Shown: positions 8,704 through 17,406 of the stretch, piece by piece
Numbering within the stretch: the first letter of the stretch is position 1
Layout: the number at the start of each line of letters is the position of its first letter
From: Echinicola arenosa
Lineage (GTDB): Bacteria > Bacteroidota > Bacteroidia > Cytophagales > Cyclobacteriaceae
Length of the DNA stretch: 64,000 nt
Direction: 5' to 3'
Assembly: GCF_014841125.1 (NCBI RefSeq)
Contig: NZ_JACYTQ010000005.1
Location: 1 to 64,000 of the forward strand
The notes under the pieces: model-generated
What the model was told of the DNA's origin: nothing
The model's database searches: none
The model's input: the letters and a program-made list of their open reading frames with translations, nothing else
Translations under genes and position numbers: made by a program

Positions 8704-9285
8704 ATGAACTGGAAAAAAGAAATCAAGAGTTGGGCCATCATTCTTGGCGTATTTGCATTTATTTACGCCATGGGTTGGTACGCACCCATTGTTGGGAAAA
8801 TCCAATCGATAGTGCTTTCTACAGGATTGATCAAACCTAATATTGAAAAGAAAAATGAATTAGGGAAAGACTTTGATTATTCTGCCAAATTCAAAAATCT
8901 GCAAGGTGAACTAGTGGATATGCAAAACTATAGAGGAAAGACAGTTTTTATCAATCTATGGGCGACATGGTGTCCCCCTTGTCGTGCAGAGATGCCACAT
9001 ATCTCTTCTCTCTATGAAAAAATGAAAGAGGAAAAGGATGTAGCTTTTTTAATGGTAAGTCTTGACAAAGATGCTGAAAAGGCAAAAAAATACATCGATA
9101 ATCAAGCTTTCACTTTTCCCGTTGCACATGCAAGCTATGGACTTAATGCCTCTCTGAAACATCAGTCGATCCCCACTACCTTGGTAATTAGTCCAGAAGG
9201 AAAGATCATATTTAGACAAGAAGGCATGAGTAATTTTGATACAGACGAATTTCGGGAATTCTTGAAGAAACAGAAGAGCTCATAA
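8704..9285 (+). CDS. TlpA-like membrane-anchored thioredoxin-fold protein
   Basis: About 193 residues. One N-terminal transmembrane segment (about residues 9-27) anchors a periplasmic thioredoxin domain with the redox motif WCPPC (Cys90-Cys93) in NLWATWCPPCRAEMP, and the cis-Pro region SIPTTLVI near the C-terminus. TlpA/ResA-type proteins reduce or exchange disulfides in the envelope, for example in cytochrome c maturation. The ATG at 8704 is chosen over an upstream in-frame TTG (8662), because the TTG lies about ten bases from a candidate -7 box and adds residues ahead of a normal anchor. Stands alone. Confidence 0.85.
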   Translation: MNWKKEIKSWAIILGVFAFIYAMGWYAPIVGKIQSIVLSTGLIKPNIEKKNELGKDFDYSAKFKNLQGELVDMQNYRGKTVFINLWATWCPPCRAEMPHISSLYEKMKEEKDVAFLMVSLDKDAEKAKKYIDNQAFTFPVAHASYGLNASLKHQSIPTTLVISPEGKIIFRQEGMSNFDTDEFREFLKKQKSS

Positions 9286-9682
9286 AACGAAAAGAAATTT
9301 GGCCCTACATCCACTCAAAGCATAATTTTCAAAACATCAATAATTGTTCAACATTATTTATTTTGTAAAAAAACAACATTTGCTTAGCAAAAATTTTGAT
9401 TTACCAAATAATAAAATAACTTTGTTTCAATAACAAAAAGCATTAATGAATATTTGAAATTCGTTTTTATTTATATTGAGGTTATTTGATTTTTTTCTCT
9501 TAGCCTCAGCTTTAGTCAATTAACATACCCAATTTCATTAATTCAGTCAATTAAAAAGAGTGACTTTAGGTTTAATCATCCAATATAAATAAATCTGCTC
9601 TTAGTGTAAGTTAAACCTTTTGACAAATGGCTATTTTAGTTGTTAATTTTGAAAGGCTTTCTTCCCATTTGGAAATTACCCT
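9286..9682. other. AT-rich intergenic region with an unassigned plus-strand promoter
   Basis: 397 bp with no convincing ORF. It holds a good plus-strand promoter match, TTG (9396-9398), 18-bp spacer, TAACTTTG (9417-9424), but the next gene on the right is on the minus strand. Downstream (about 9474-9510) an 8-bp imperfect stem TGAGGTTA/TAGCCTCA with a T-rich loop can form. A small RNA is possible but unproven. Confidence 0.35.
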
Positions 9683-10603
9683 TTAGTTGCTCTTTTCATT
9701 TTTCGTCACGAAGTCATAGATCATTTTGGATACATCAGCTATGGCCTTTACTCCGTCATCAATACTGGACAAGTTTTTAGATAAGATCACCAAAACATAT
9801 TGGTCTCCATTGGGTAATCTCACAATTCCTGAATCATGTTGAACACCAGTAATTGATCCTGTCTTGTGGGCAACAATGACATCATCAGGCAAGTGAGCGG
9901 GGATCAGCTCATTAAAATGCTGATCCAATAGGACTTTAAACATTTCATCAGAGGCTTGCTCACTAACTGCTTTTCCAGTAGCAATGGACTCCATAAGGAT
10001 CATCAAATCAACAGCGGTAGTTGTATTGCTCATACCCAATTCATAGGCCTTAAGGTCTTCCACTCCTCTCAAAACCAAAATGTCCGCTGCTCCCATATCC
10101 CTCATGGTCTGAGTAACTTTCTTTGCATCCAAATGGTCAATCAAAATATTAGTGGCCAGATTACTACTCATTGTGATCATCTGATAATTGAGTTCTCTGA
10201 ATGTGGTTTTCTGACCTATTTTATGGTACAGACCTTCTTGGCTGTCTACGTTTAGGTCCATTGCATATGGACTTCCGTCTACTATACTCTTGAATTCATT
10301 TATGATTTCCACAGAATCTTCTAAGGATAAGTTACCAATTGCCACTTGCTTATATAATTCAATCATCACTGGAGTCTTCATCGTACTGGCCGCATGAAAG
10401 TTCTCTTTTTCCTTGAGAAAAAGACTTGTAGAATCTGAGGTTAAGGATTTAAAAGCAATAGCGAAATCACCTTCCACACCTCCAAAGCGTTCCTTAATTT
10501 TTTCTTTCAATTTGATCACTGAGTCATCATCTTCCTTGTTGGAAGAATTACATGATAAAAAAAATATACAACCCAAAGCAAATAGTGAAAATAGTTTTCT
10601 CAT
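9683..10603 (-). CDS. Class A beta-lactamase-like serine hydrolase (lipoprotein)
   Basis: 306 residues with a lipoprotein signal (FFLSC, Cys18). Class A hallmarks: STMK with Ser73/Lys76 (SxxK), KTG at 247-249, and a Glu182 in the omega-loop region (RGVEDLKAYE). The usual SDN motif appears as SSN (146-148), losing the Asp. Overall length and layout fit the beta-lactamase2 family; such proteins may hydrolyse beta-lactams or act on other acyl substrates. It follows an ECF sigma gene on the same strand by 60 bp, and may be co-transcribed with it. Resistance activity cannot be inferred from sequence alone. Confidence 0.8.
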   Translation of the reverse strand: MRKLFSLFALGCIFFLSCNSSNKEDDDSVIKLKEKIKERFGGVEGDFAIAFKSLTSDSTSLFLKEKENFHAASTMKTPVMIELYKQVAIGNLSLEDSVEIINEFKSIVDGSPYAMDLNVDSQEGLYHKIGQKTTFRELNYQMITMSSNLATNILIDHLDAKKVTQTMRDMGAADILVLRGVEDLKAYELGMSNTTTAVDLMILMESIATGKAVSEQASDEMFKVLLDQHFNELIPAHLPDDVIVAHKTGSITGVQHDSGIVRLPNGDQYVLVILSKNLSSIDDGVKAIADVSKMIYDFVTKNEKSN

Positions 10604-10663
10604 GGTAACAGGAGGACTGATTGATGCATCTTAGATATTGAACTTCAATATCTATATCTAAGC

Positions 10664-11275
10664 TCAATTAAGCAAACCTATTAAAACAGTCACCAGGCTA
10701 TAAGAAACACCTTGGCTGGTTTCAATCTTCTTGCGCAAGGATTTCGTCGCTCTGTATATCTGATTTTCAACAGTTCGCACTGAAAGATTAAGCTGAGATG
10801 CGATCTCTTCTGCAGTCATGTGCTGAATGTTCTTCATTACAAATACTTCCTTTTGTTTTACAGGTAAGTTATTGATGGCTTCAGTGGCAAAATCATGAAG
10901 ATCCTCAAAGATCACCTTGTCTTCAGTGTTGGTCGAAAATTCCTGGCTCATGGGGACAGCGTACTGCTGATAAGCGACAAAGCGAGCCCTCTTCTTGTAC
11001 TTCTTCAATACCCCTGTCTTGACGATAGTAAAAATATAAGCATTAATCGAAAGACTTTCATCCAACCTCTCTCTGGATTTCCAAATATGCAAAAAAACAT
11101 CCTGCACGATTTCTTCAGCATCATGATGAGATAGATCCATTTTTCTGGAAATCCTATAAATTTTGGAAGAATACTTTTGGTACAAACGATAATAAGCCAG
11201 CTCATCATGCTGCTTAATCTTACGCACCAAATAAGCGTCTTCCTTTTCTATGGTTATTGGGTCAGGCTGTTGCAT
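10664..11275 (-). CDS. ECF RNA polymerase sigma factor, Bacteroidota type
   Basis: 203 residues. Sigma region 2 is at about 25-90 (HDAEEIVQDVFLHIWKSRE) and region 4 at about 130-185 (LPVKQKEVFVMKNIQHMTAE, then the helix-turn-helix SQLNLSVRTVENQIYRATKS). The C-terminus ends in a hydrophobic stretch (SLVTVLIGLLN), usual in this sigma class. In Bacteroidota such factors usually sit beside a FecR anti-sigma gene; here none is adjacent, the downstream neighbour being a beta-lactamase-like gene. The regulon and the anti-sigma are unknown. Confidence 0.92.
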   Translation of the reverse strand: MQQPDPITIEKEDAYLVRKIKQHDELAYYRLYQKYSSKIYRISRKMDLSHHDAEEIVQDVFLHIWKSRERLDESLSINAYIFTIVKTGVLKKYKKRARFVAYQQYAVPMSQEFSTNTEDKVIFEDLHDFATEAINNLPVKQKEVFVMKNIQHMTAEEIASQLNLSVRTVENQIYRATKSLRKKIETSQGVSYSLVTVLIGLLN

Positions 11276-11320
11276 TTACAAAATTCAATAAACAAACTAA
11301 AACGGTTTAGCTATTTACTT

Positions 11321-11351
11321 AAAATAAAAGGCTTTATAGCCTCTTATTTTT
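11321..11351 (-). terminator. Probable terminator of the mannan locus operon
   Basis: AAAATAA/TTATTTT outer stem plus GGCT/AGCC inner stem separated by a 2x2 mismatch, about 130 bp beyond the GH78 stop codon. A-T rich on both sides; fairly weak. Confidence 0.5.
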
Positions 11352-11481
11352 AAAAGAACATAAATGTTTTTAGAAAAGCAAACTTGCCAACATTTAATTT
11401 AATGCTAAACAATTTAGCAGAAGGATATTTTACAAAACTGGTTTTTAGTCCAAATTGTATGATTGTACCTGCAACAGCTAG

Positions 11482-14163
11482 TTATGGTTCTATTTCCAGT
11501 TCATAACTTCCTGAAGATAGTTCATAGACTACTTTACTCCCGCTCTCGTCTTTTGTTTGCTTAAATTGCGTATTCGCCTTAAACTTCGCCGATATTGGTA
11601 AAATTAAACTTGCAGTCGAATTGGCAGGTATTTCAATCATATAGCTTACCATTCCCTTTTTGGTCTTTTTCCAAGATGATCTGATTTCTCCATATGGTCC
11701 TTGGTGGGTAGCTTCAAATTCTTCCAATCCTTTAACAAAGTGTGGTTCTAGCAACACATTTCTAAAACCTGGATTGTTAGGATCAGGCTTTATACCTCCC
11801 AGTCCCTTATATATCCACGCCCCAATTTCACCAAACATAATATGGTTCAGAGAAATATCATTTTGGGATTCAATATCCCAGTTTTCATACAGTGTAGTGG
11901 CTCCATTGACAATCCACCATCCCCATGAAGGATAGGTTTCTTGGGCGGCGATTTGGTAAGCTTCATTTGCATAGCCATTTTCACTTAATGCGTTGAGAAT
12001 GGATTTTGTCCCTAAAAGGCCGACATCCAAATGGAAGTTGTCGGCAGCGACCCTTTCAGCCAAATTCTTAGCAACAAGCTCCTTCATATCATCAGGTACC
12101 AACCCCCAATGCAATGCCACACTTAACTCGGTCTGGTAGCCACTACCATAAATACCTGTTTCTTTATTTAGGTATTTATCATTTACAGTATTTTTAATTT
12201 TTTTGGACAAGGCACTGTATTGCTCTGCCTCATCATCATGCCCCAATAAAGCAGCCACTTTGGCCAATATATTGGCATCCACATAGTAATAAGCTGAAGA
12301 GGTAAATTCTACAGGTGATTTTGATTTGACAGGAACCCAATCACCCAAACCCCAGGTGGTTAAACCACTTGGACTGATTTCAGTAATATGATCCACATAC
12401 TTTTTCATGGCTTCATAGTTCTCTTCAAGAACTCTTTGATCGCCATAAAACAAATAAATATTCCATGGAATAAGGCATATGGTACTCGTCCAGTCAGGGC
12501 CATTTCCCCACTCATAACCCCAACCTGAAGTCGGAATTATGGAAGGCAACACACCGTTTGGCTGCTGTTCATCCCGATGATCATCCATCCACTTCTCATA
12601 TACCTTGATTCCATCAAAACTGTAAAGCCCTGTTTCAATGGCAATATGGGCATCCCCTGTCCACCCATTTTTTTCCCTTTGGGGGCAGTCGGTGGGATAA
12701 CCAAAAAGATTTGACAAATAAGCATTATTGGTGGCGCTCCAAATAGCATCCAAGGTAGGGTTACTGGATTTCACCATTCCTACTTTGGATACATCACTAT
12801 GCATAAAGTAACCTTTCAAACTTTCCTTGGAAAGTACCAATGGCTGATTTGAAGTTACCTCAACATACTGAAACCCTTTATAGTTAAATTTTGGCACAAA
12901 TGTCTCCTCTCCCTCTCCTTTTAAAATAAAAATGTCAGTCTGGAAAGGGTCACTGTCATCTGTTGGACGGTAATGCACATCAATATTGGACATGTCTACT
13001 CTACCATTATCAGCCAACCTTTCCCCATGCTTAAGCCTGATTTCCGTGCCTGCTTCACCTTTTACCCTTATCTCACTTACACCGGCAATATTCCTCCCTA
13101 AATCAAACACATAGGTAGAGTCATTGATTTTATTGACCGACTTTGCAGCAATCTCCACATTATGCCTAATTGGAGGCATTGCCTGGGCAGTAATGTTTTG
13201 TGCTGGCGCAGATCGATAAATCACACCCTTCCATTGGCTATCATCAAAGCCAGGTTTGTCCCAGCCCGGTTGTTGCAATCTAGCATCGTAATGTTCAGCT
13301 GTATAAATGCTGTTAAAAATCAAAGGACTCAAGTCTGTCTTCCATTCTTTCCCGGTAGCTATGGTCTCCACTGTTCCATCTTCATAAGTGATTCTTAGGT
13401 CCATACAAAACGTAGGACGATTTCTCCATGGAGCTTTGTCAAAAAACCATACAGCTGTAGACTGATGGTTATACCAGCCATTTCCTAGCAATACACCTAT
13501 GGCATTTTCTCCCTCCTGAAGGGCATTTGTTACATCATGGGTCACGTACAGCAGTCTCCTATCAAACCTCGTGTAAACTGGATCCAACTGGTGATTTCCG
13601 ATCCTCTGACCATTGATGGACAATTCATAAAGTCCACCCACAGCAATGTAAGCCCTAGCCTTTTTAATTTTTTTGGAAGCGTTAAAACTTTTTCTAAAGT
13701 AAGGAGCCGGCTTGACTTCTTTACCCTGACCATCACTGATCCAAGCGCCTTGCCAGTTTTTCACCTTCATCATACCAGTTTCAAAACTGGCCACCTTGGA
13801 TAAGCCTAAGCTTTTACCATCCTTATCCCAAGTTTCTACTGCCCAAAAATAAGTAGTAAATGGCTCCAATTCCTCTCCCCCATACGTTATCATTTGCCTG
13901 TCTCCAAATGTCTTTCCCGTATCCCAGATCAAATCTAAATTATTCTTTAGCGCAATAGAGTCCTTATTGACAGTCACTCGAAAAGCTGTCTGTTCAGCCC
14001 CTTGCCGATCATCATCCAATTGCCATGTGATCCTTGGCATTGGTGTATCTAATCCTATTGGATTTTCTAAATATTCACATCGCAAGGCTTTTTGTGATAA
14101 TGCAGGCTTAGCTATCGTAAAAAATAATGCAGCAACGAATAATAGGTTTTTGAGTTTTTTCAT
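11482..14163 (-). CDS. GH78 alpha-L-rhamnosidase, secreted
   Basis: 893 residues with a signal peptide (to about residue 23, ALSQ). Domains follow the usual GH78 order: N-terminal Ig-like domain (about 25-130), a beta-sandwich N-domain (about 140-320, with AYIAVGGLYELSING), a further beta domain (about 330-460), the (alpha/alpha)6 catalytic barrel (about 465-800) with the family block TDCPQREKNGWTGDA (491-505), and a C-terminal beta domain. It releases alpha-linked L-rhamnose. It is the last gene of the mannan PUL, 60 bp after the ROK kinase gene, implying that the target glycan carries rhamnose as well as mannose. Confidence 0.93.
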   Translation of the reverse strand: MKKLKNLLFVAALFFTIAKPALSQKALRCEYLENPIGLDTPMPRITWQLDDDRQGAEQTAFRVTVNKDSIALKNNLDLIWDTGKTFGDRQMITYGGEELEPFTTYFWAVETWDKDGKSLGLSKVASFETGMMKVKNWQGAWISDGQGKEVKPAPYFRKSFNASKKIKKARAYIAVGGLYELSINGQRIGNHQLDPVYTRFDRRLLYVTHDVTNALQEGENAIGVLLGNGWYNHQSTAVWFFDKAPWRNRPTFCMDLRITYEDGTVETIATGKEWKTDLSPLIFNSIYTAEHYDARLQQPGWDKPGFDDSQWKGVIYRSAPAQNITAQAMPPIRHNVEIAAKSVNKINDSTYVFDLGRNIAGVSEIRVKGEAGTEIRLKHGERLADNGRVDMSNIDVHYRPTDDSDPFQTDIFILKGEGEETFVPKFNYKGFQYVEVTSNQPLVLSKESLKGYFMHSDVSKVGMVKSSNPTLDAIWSATNNAYLSNLFGYPTDCPQREKNGWTGDAHIAIETGLYSFDGIKVYEKWMDDHRDEQQPNGVLPSIIPTSGWGYEWGNGPDWTSTICLIPWNIYLFYGDQRVLEENYEAMKKYVDHITEISPSGLTTWGLGDWVPVKSKSPVEFTSSAYYYVDANILAKVAALLGHDDEAEQYSALSKKIKNTVNDKYLNKETGIYGSGYQTELSVALHWGLVPDDMKELVAKNLAERVAADNFHLDVGLLGTKSILNALSENGYANEAYQIAAQETYPSWGWWIVNGATTLYENWDIESQNDISLNHIMFGEIGAWIYKGLGGIKPDPNNPGFRNVLLEPHFVKGLEEFEATHQGPYGEIRSSWKKTKKGMVSYMIEIPANSTASLILPISAKFKANTQFKQTKDESGSKVVYELSSGSYELEIEP

Positions 14164-14223
14164 GTCAGGTTGTTTTCAATAAACAAATGGGCCTAAACAG
14201 TTCTTTGGGAAGAAACTTCCTCT

Positions 14224-15123
14224 TTAATTTTGTGCCCTTACATCTACCCCCTCTTTATACCAGCAACTGGCAGCTCCTATCAGTGCTGACTGTTCCCCCA
14301 GTTCAGTGATGGCGATTTTAACATTCTTAAATGACTCAAAAATCAAAGCTTCAACTTTAGGGAGAAACATGTCCGAGGACTGTGAAATGCTACCTCCCAA
14401 GATCACTATTTCTGGCTTTTCTTCACTAATAAACCTTTCAAGGAATTTTGAAAAATTAGTACTGAATTCATCAAAAATATCATTTACCCAATCATTGGAC
14501 TTCATTTCGACCAATTGCTTCACGCCGTTCAGGTTCAGACCTGTTTTTTCCAAATATTTTCGAGCAAACCACCGAGTAGAAAAATATTCTTCCACAATAC
14601 TTTCTCCAAATTCATCCCCCCATCTAGCAGCATCTTCCGCTTCCTTTCCATGAAAGTAAGCGGTACCAACACCAGTTCCCAAAGTGATTCCAATTGCTCT
14701 TTTTTCTCCTTTGGCAGCTCCCCCAAAAACTTCTCCTTGTAAAAAACACGCAGCGTCATTTTTAAAACGAATTTGAGCTGCCATTATACCCATCTCCTCA
14801 GCTAGAAGCTCTTTTACATTTTTACCGTACAGAGCTTCATATTTATCTTGGGTACTGTCAATCCATGAGATGCCGTCTTGGTAATCAAAAGGACCTGGCA
14901 TCGCTATTCCTATTTTACAAGTTGGAAGACCATCCCCAGCAATCTCTTTTATTGCTTGAGCCCAAGCCTTTATTATTTCCTCTGTCGAACCTTTTGAATT
15001 GACTTCTTTTCTAATCAATCTATCGTGGACAAGGTTTCCATTTAATAAGTTGACTTTTCCCACGGTAATGTGTGATCCCCCCACATCTACGCCTATCGCA
15101 TAGTTTTCATTCATGATGCTCAT
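14224..15123 (-). CDS. ROK family sugar kinase
   Basis: 299 residues. The phosphate-binding motif GVDVGGSHITVGKV (11-24), the second ATP motif ITLGTGVGTAYF (about 145-156) and the catalytic Asp123 (FKNDAACF) mark an active ROK kinase. The zinc-binding CxCGxxGC motif of many ROK glucokinases and repressors is absent and there is no DNA-binding domain, so it is a cytoplasmic enzyme. Its position 3 bp after the GH92 stop suggests it phosphorylates the released sugar; with this PUL mannose is the likely substrate, but glucose cannot be excluded. ATG at 15123 chosen; a second Met (15114) is possible. Confidence 0.88.
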   Translation of the reverse strand: MSIMNENYAIGVDVGGSHITVGKVNLLNGNLVHDRLIRKEVNSKGSTEEIIKAWAQAIKEIAGDGLPTCKIGIAMPGPFDYQDGISWIDSTQDKYEALYGKNVKELLAEEMGIMAAQIRFKNDAACFLQGEVFGGAAKGEKRAIGITLGTGVGTAYFHGKEAEDAARWGDEFGESIVEEYFSTRWFARKYLEKTGLNLNGVKQLVEMKSNDWVNDIFDEFSTNFSKFLERFISEEKPEIVILGGSISQSSDMFLPKVEALIFESFKNVKIAITELGEQSALIGAASCWYKEGVDVRAQN

Positions 15124-15126
15124 GTT

Positions 15127-17286
15127 TTATTCTGTCACCAGTTTTATTTCTCCCCCTTCCTTGAAGAGGTCATGGGAAATAAAATAATTGCTATTTTTCT
15201 TATCCTTTACTATGATTTCCTTTAGTTCCCTGCCCTTTGATGGATTATAAATGCTCAACATTTTCCCGTTGCCTAATTTCCAATGTACCTCATCAAAAAC
15301 TGGAACCGTCACCAAATAATCTGTATCTGCTGGACTTAATGGATAAAGCCCCATAGCAGTCCAAGTATACCAAGATGACATTTCACCAGCATCATCCATC
15401 CCGGACATCGCCAGCCCATGTTCTCCAATTCCAAAGTAATCAGCTAAGAGCTTATCGATTACCTTTTGTGACTTCTCAGGCTTATCTACAAAATAATAGG
15501 AAAAAGGGGCCTCATGATCAGGTTGGTTGCCCTGGCAATATTGCCCCATAAAACCGGATACGTTTCTGGCAATATATTCAGGATTCCATGGCTTGGTAAA
15601 TAGTTCATCAAGTTTGGCTTCAAATTTATCTTTTCCTCCATATAAATCTACCAAACCGGGCATATCATGAGGGACATAAAAGGAAACTTGCCAAGCATTG
15701 GCCTCCCGGTACATGTATTCATAATAAGGATATTCGGGATTAAAAGGACTGATCCAATCACCGTTTTCCAGTCTTCCACGCATAAAGTTCACTGAAGGGT
15801 CAAATACATTGCGGTAATTCTGCCCCCTTTTCATCAAGTCATTATAATGCTCCTCATCCCCCATTTCTTTGGCCAACTGTGCCAATGCATAATCATCGTA
15901 TGCAAACTCCAAAGTTTTGGAGACCCCTGCTTTGGCTTTGGTCTCCACATGGGGGTTCTCGACGTGCGGGTCAGAGATATAGCCCTTTTCAATATACTCG
16001 TTGATATATGGTCTTGTGCCACCTTCTTTATAGGCATTGTTCAGGAGGTACTCATACGCTTTTTTTACATCAAAATCTTTGATCCCTCTTCGATATGATC
16101 CAGTAATAAAGGATGCAGCATGATCACCATGAAAGAATGTAGGTATAAAGCCTGTCCGATGCCCTTTATCTACCAATGATTGAATCACATCAGCAGTAAC
16201 CTCTGGCCGTACAATACTCAGCAGTACCACCTTGTTACGATAAGTATCCCAAAGTGAAGGCAAGGTATAATAGTTAAAGTCCTCTTTACGTTTTTCACCT
16301 GTTTCGTCGCTAAATTCACCATTTACATCACTTCTCAAAGCTGGCCATAGGAAAGACCGGTAAAAAGAGGAATAAAACATTTCCTTCTCTTTAGGCGTGC
16401 CCCCTTTGACAGTGATATGGGAGAGCAGGTTGTTCCATGTATCCACTGCTTCCTCATGCACTTGGTCAAATGACTTATTTGCCACTTCCTTTTCCAAATT
16501 CTCTTTAGCATTGGCCTCACTTACATAGGACAGTCCAATTTGCAATACAACAGGACTGTCTCCACCGTCTTTTATATCCACCGTGGCATAGCCATCTCGC
16601 TTCCCTTCCTCAATGATATTGACAGTTTCTATTTCATGACTCAACTTCACATAAAAATGTACCTTATCTCCTCCCACTCGCTGAAACCCTTCCAATACTT
16701 TTTCAGAAGAATTGGTTATTTTCCAATCAGACACCCTGTTATTGGCTTTTCCTAAGTCAAAAAGTATCGTCCTTTCTGAAGCCTGATCAAAGGTATATTC
16801 ATGGATACCTGCCCTAAGGGTGCTGGTCAATCTAACCTGTACTTTATAATCTTCTAGATAAACCTCATAATAACCTGGGGAAGCATTTTCTCGGTCATGG
16901 CTAAAAGCCGACTTAAATGGCTTTTTAGAATTTCTATTTACTGGTAAAATTGGGATATTACAGAGATTCCAATGACCTTTATTGGTATGGGTAAAACCCA
17001 GTATTTCAGTATCCTCATATTCGTATCCAGCTCCAGAACCAAATTCGGTAATAGGACTCAGCTGTACCATGGCATTGGGAAGTGAAGTCCCCGGATAGGT
17101 CAGTCCTGCCCAAACTCTCCAACCTTCTGGAGGTGTATAGCCGATTTGGGAAGGATCGGTCAAAGGAGCAGTGCCAATAAAAGGATTAACAAATTGGGTG
17201 AGGTCAGTTTTTTCTTCTTGTGCTTTGGCACAACCAAAAAAAGATATTGAAACAATAATAAAAGTAAATAGGAACAATAATCGCAT
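15127..17286 (-). CDS. GH92 family enzyme, lipoprotein; predicted mannose-phosphate or alpha-mannose hydrolase
   Basis: 719 residues, lipoprotein signal (FFGC, Cys19). The N-terminal beta-sandwich (about 30-270) and (alpha/alpha)6 catalytic domain (about 290-700) of GH92 are complete, with GFTHTNKGHWN (97-107), ANAWQVSFYVPHDMPG (529-544) and MDDAGEMSSWYTW (630-642). GH92 enzymes are calcium-dependent inverting exo-alpha-mannosidases. In characterised alpha-1,2-mannosidases the general acid is the Glu of a GNEP motif; here it reads GNQPDHE with Gln588. From memory, the same Glu-to-Gln change is reported in a Cellulosimicrobium GH92 that cleaves mannose-1-phospho-6-mannose. So this enzyme may uncap phosphomannan. 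It sits between GH125 and the ROK kinase. Confidence 0.9.
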   Translation of the reverse strand: MRLLFLFTFIIVSISFFGCAKAQEEKTDLTQFVNPFIGTAPLTDPSQIGYTPPEGWRVWAGLTYPGTSLPNAMVQLSPITEFGSGAGYEYEDTEILGFTHTNKGHWNLCNIPILPVNRNSKKPFKSAFSHDRENASPGYYEVYLEDYKVQVRLTSTLRAGIHEYTFDQASERTILFDLGKANNRVSDWKITNSSEKVLEGFQRVGGDKVHFYVKLSHEIETVNIIEEGKRDGYATVDIKDGGDSPVVLQIGLSYVSEANAKENLEKEVANKSFDQVHEEAVDTWNNLLSHITVKGGTPKEKEMFYSSFYRSFLWPALRSDVNGEFSDETGEKRKEDFNYYTLPSLWDTYRNKVVLLSIVRPEVTADVIQSLVDKGHRTGFIPTFFHGDHAASFITGSYRRGIKDFDVKKAYEYLLNNAYKEGGTRPYINEYIEKGYISDPHVENPHVETKAKAGVSKTLEFAYDDYALAQLAKEMGDEEHYNDLMKRGQNYRNVFDPSVNFMRGRLENGDWISPFNPEYPYYEYMYREANAWQVSFYVPHDMPGLVDLYGGKDKFEAKLDELFTKPWNPEYIARNVSGFMGQYCQGNQPDHEAPFSYYFVDKPEKSQKVIDKLLADYFGIGEHGLAMSGMDDAGEMSSWYTWTAMGLYPLSPADTDYLVTVPVFDEVHWKLGNGKMLSIYNPSKGRELKEIIVKDKKNSNYFISHDLFKEGGEIKLVTE

Positions 17287-17340
17287 GGGTCTTTCAGGTT
17301 AAATGAGTAGGTTAATAGGTCTGTCAGTTAAATTTTAATC

Positions 17341-17385
17341 AAATCGAAACGGGTATTTCGACGAGCTTAATATCCGTTTCGATTT
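17341..17385 (-). other. Intercistronic stem-loop, GH125-GH92 spacer
   Basis: Perfect 12-bp inverted repeat AAATCGAAACGG / CCGTTTCGATTT (17341-17352 with 17374-17385), 21-nt loop, inside a 120-bp spacer between co-directional PUL genes. There is no strong U-tract on the minus strand, so it may be an mRNA stabiliser or processing site rather than a full terminator. Confidence 0.6.
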
Positions 17386-17406
17386 AATGAAATCTTTCTT
17401 ACTATT

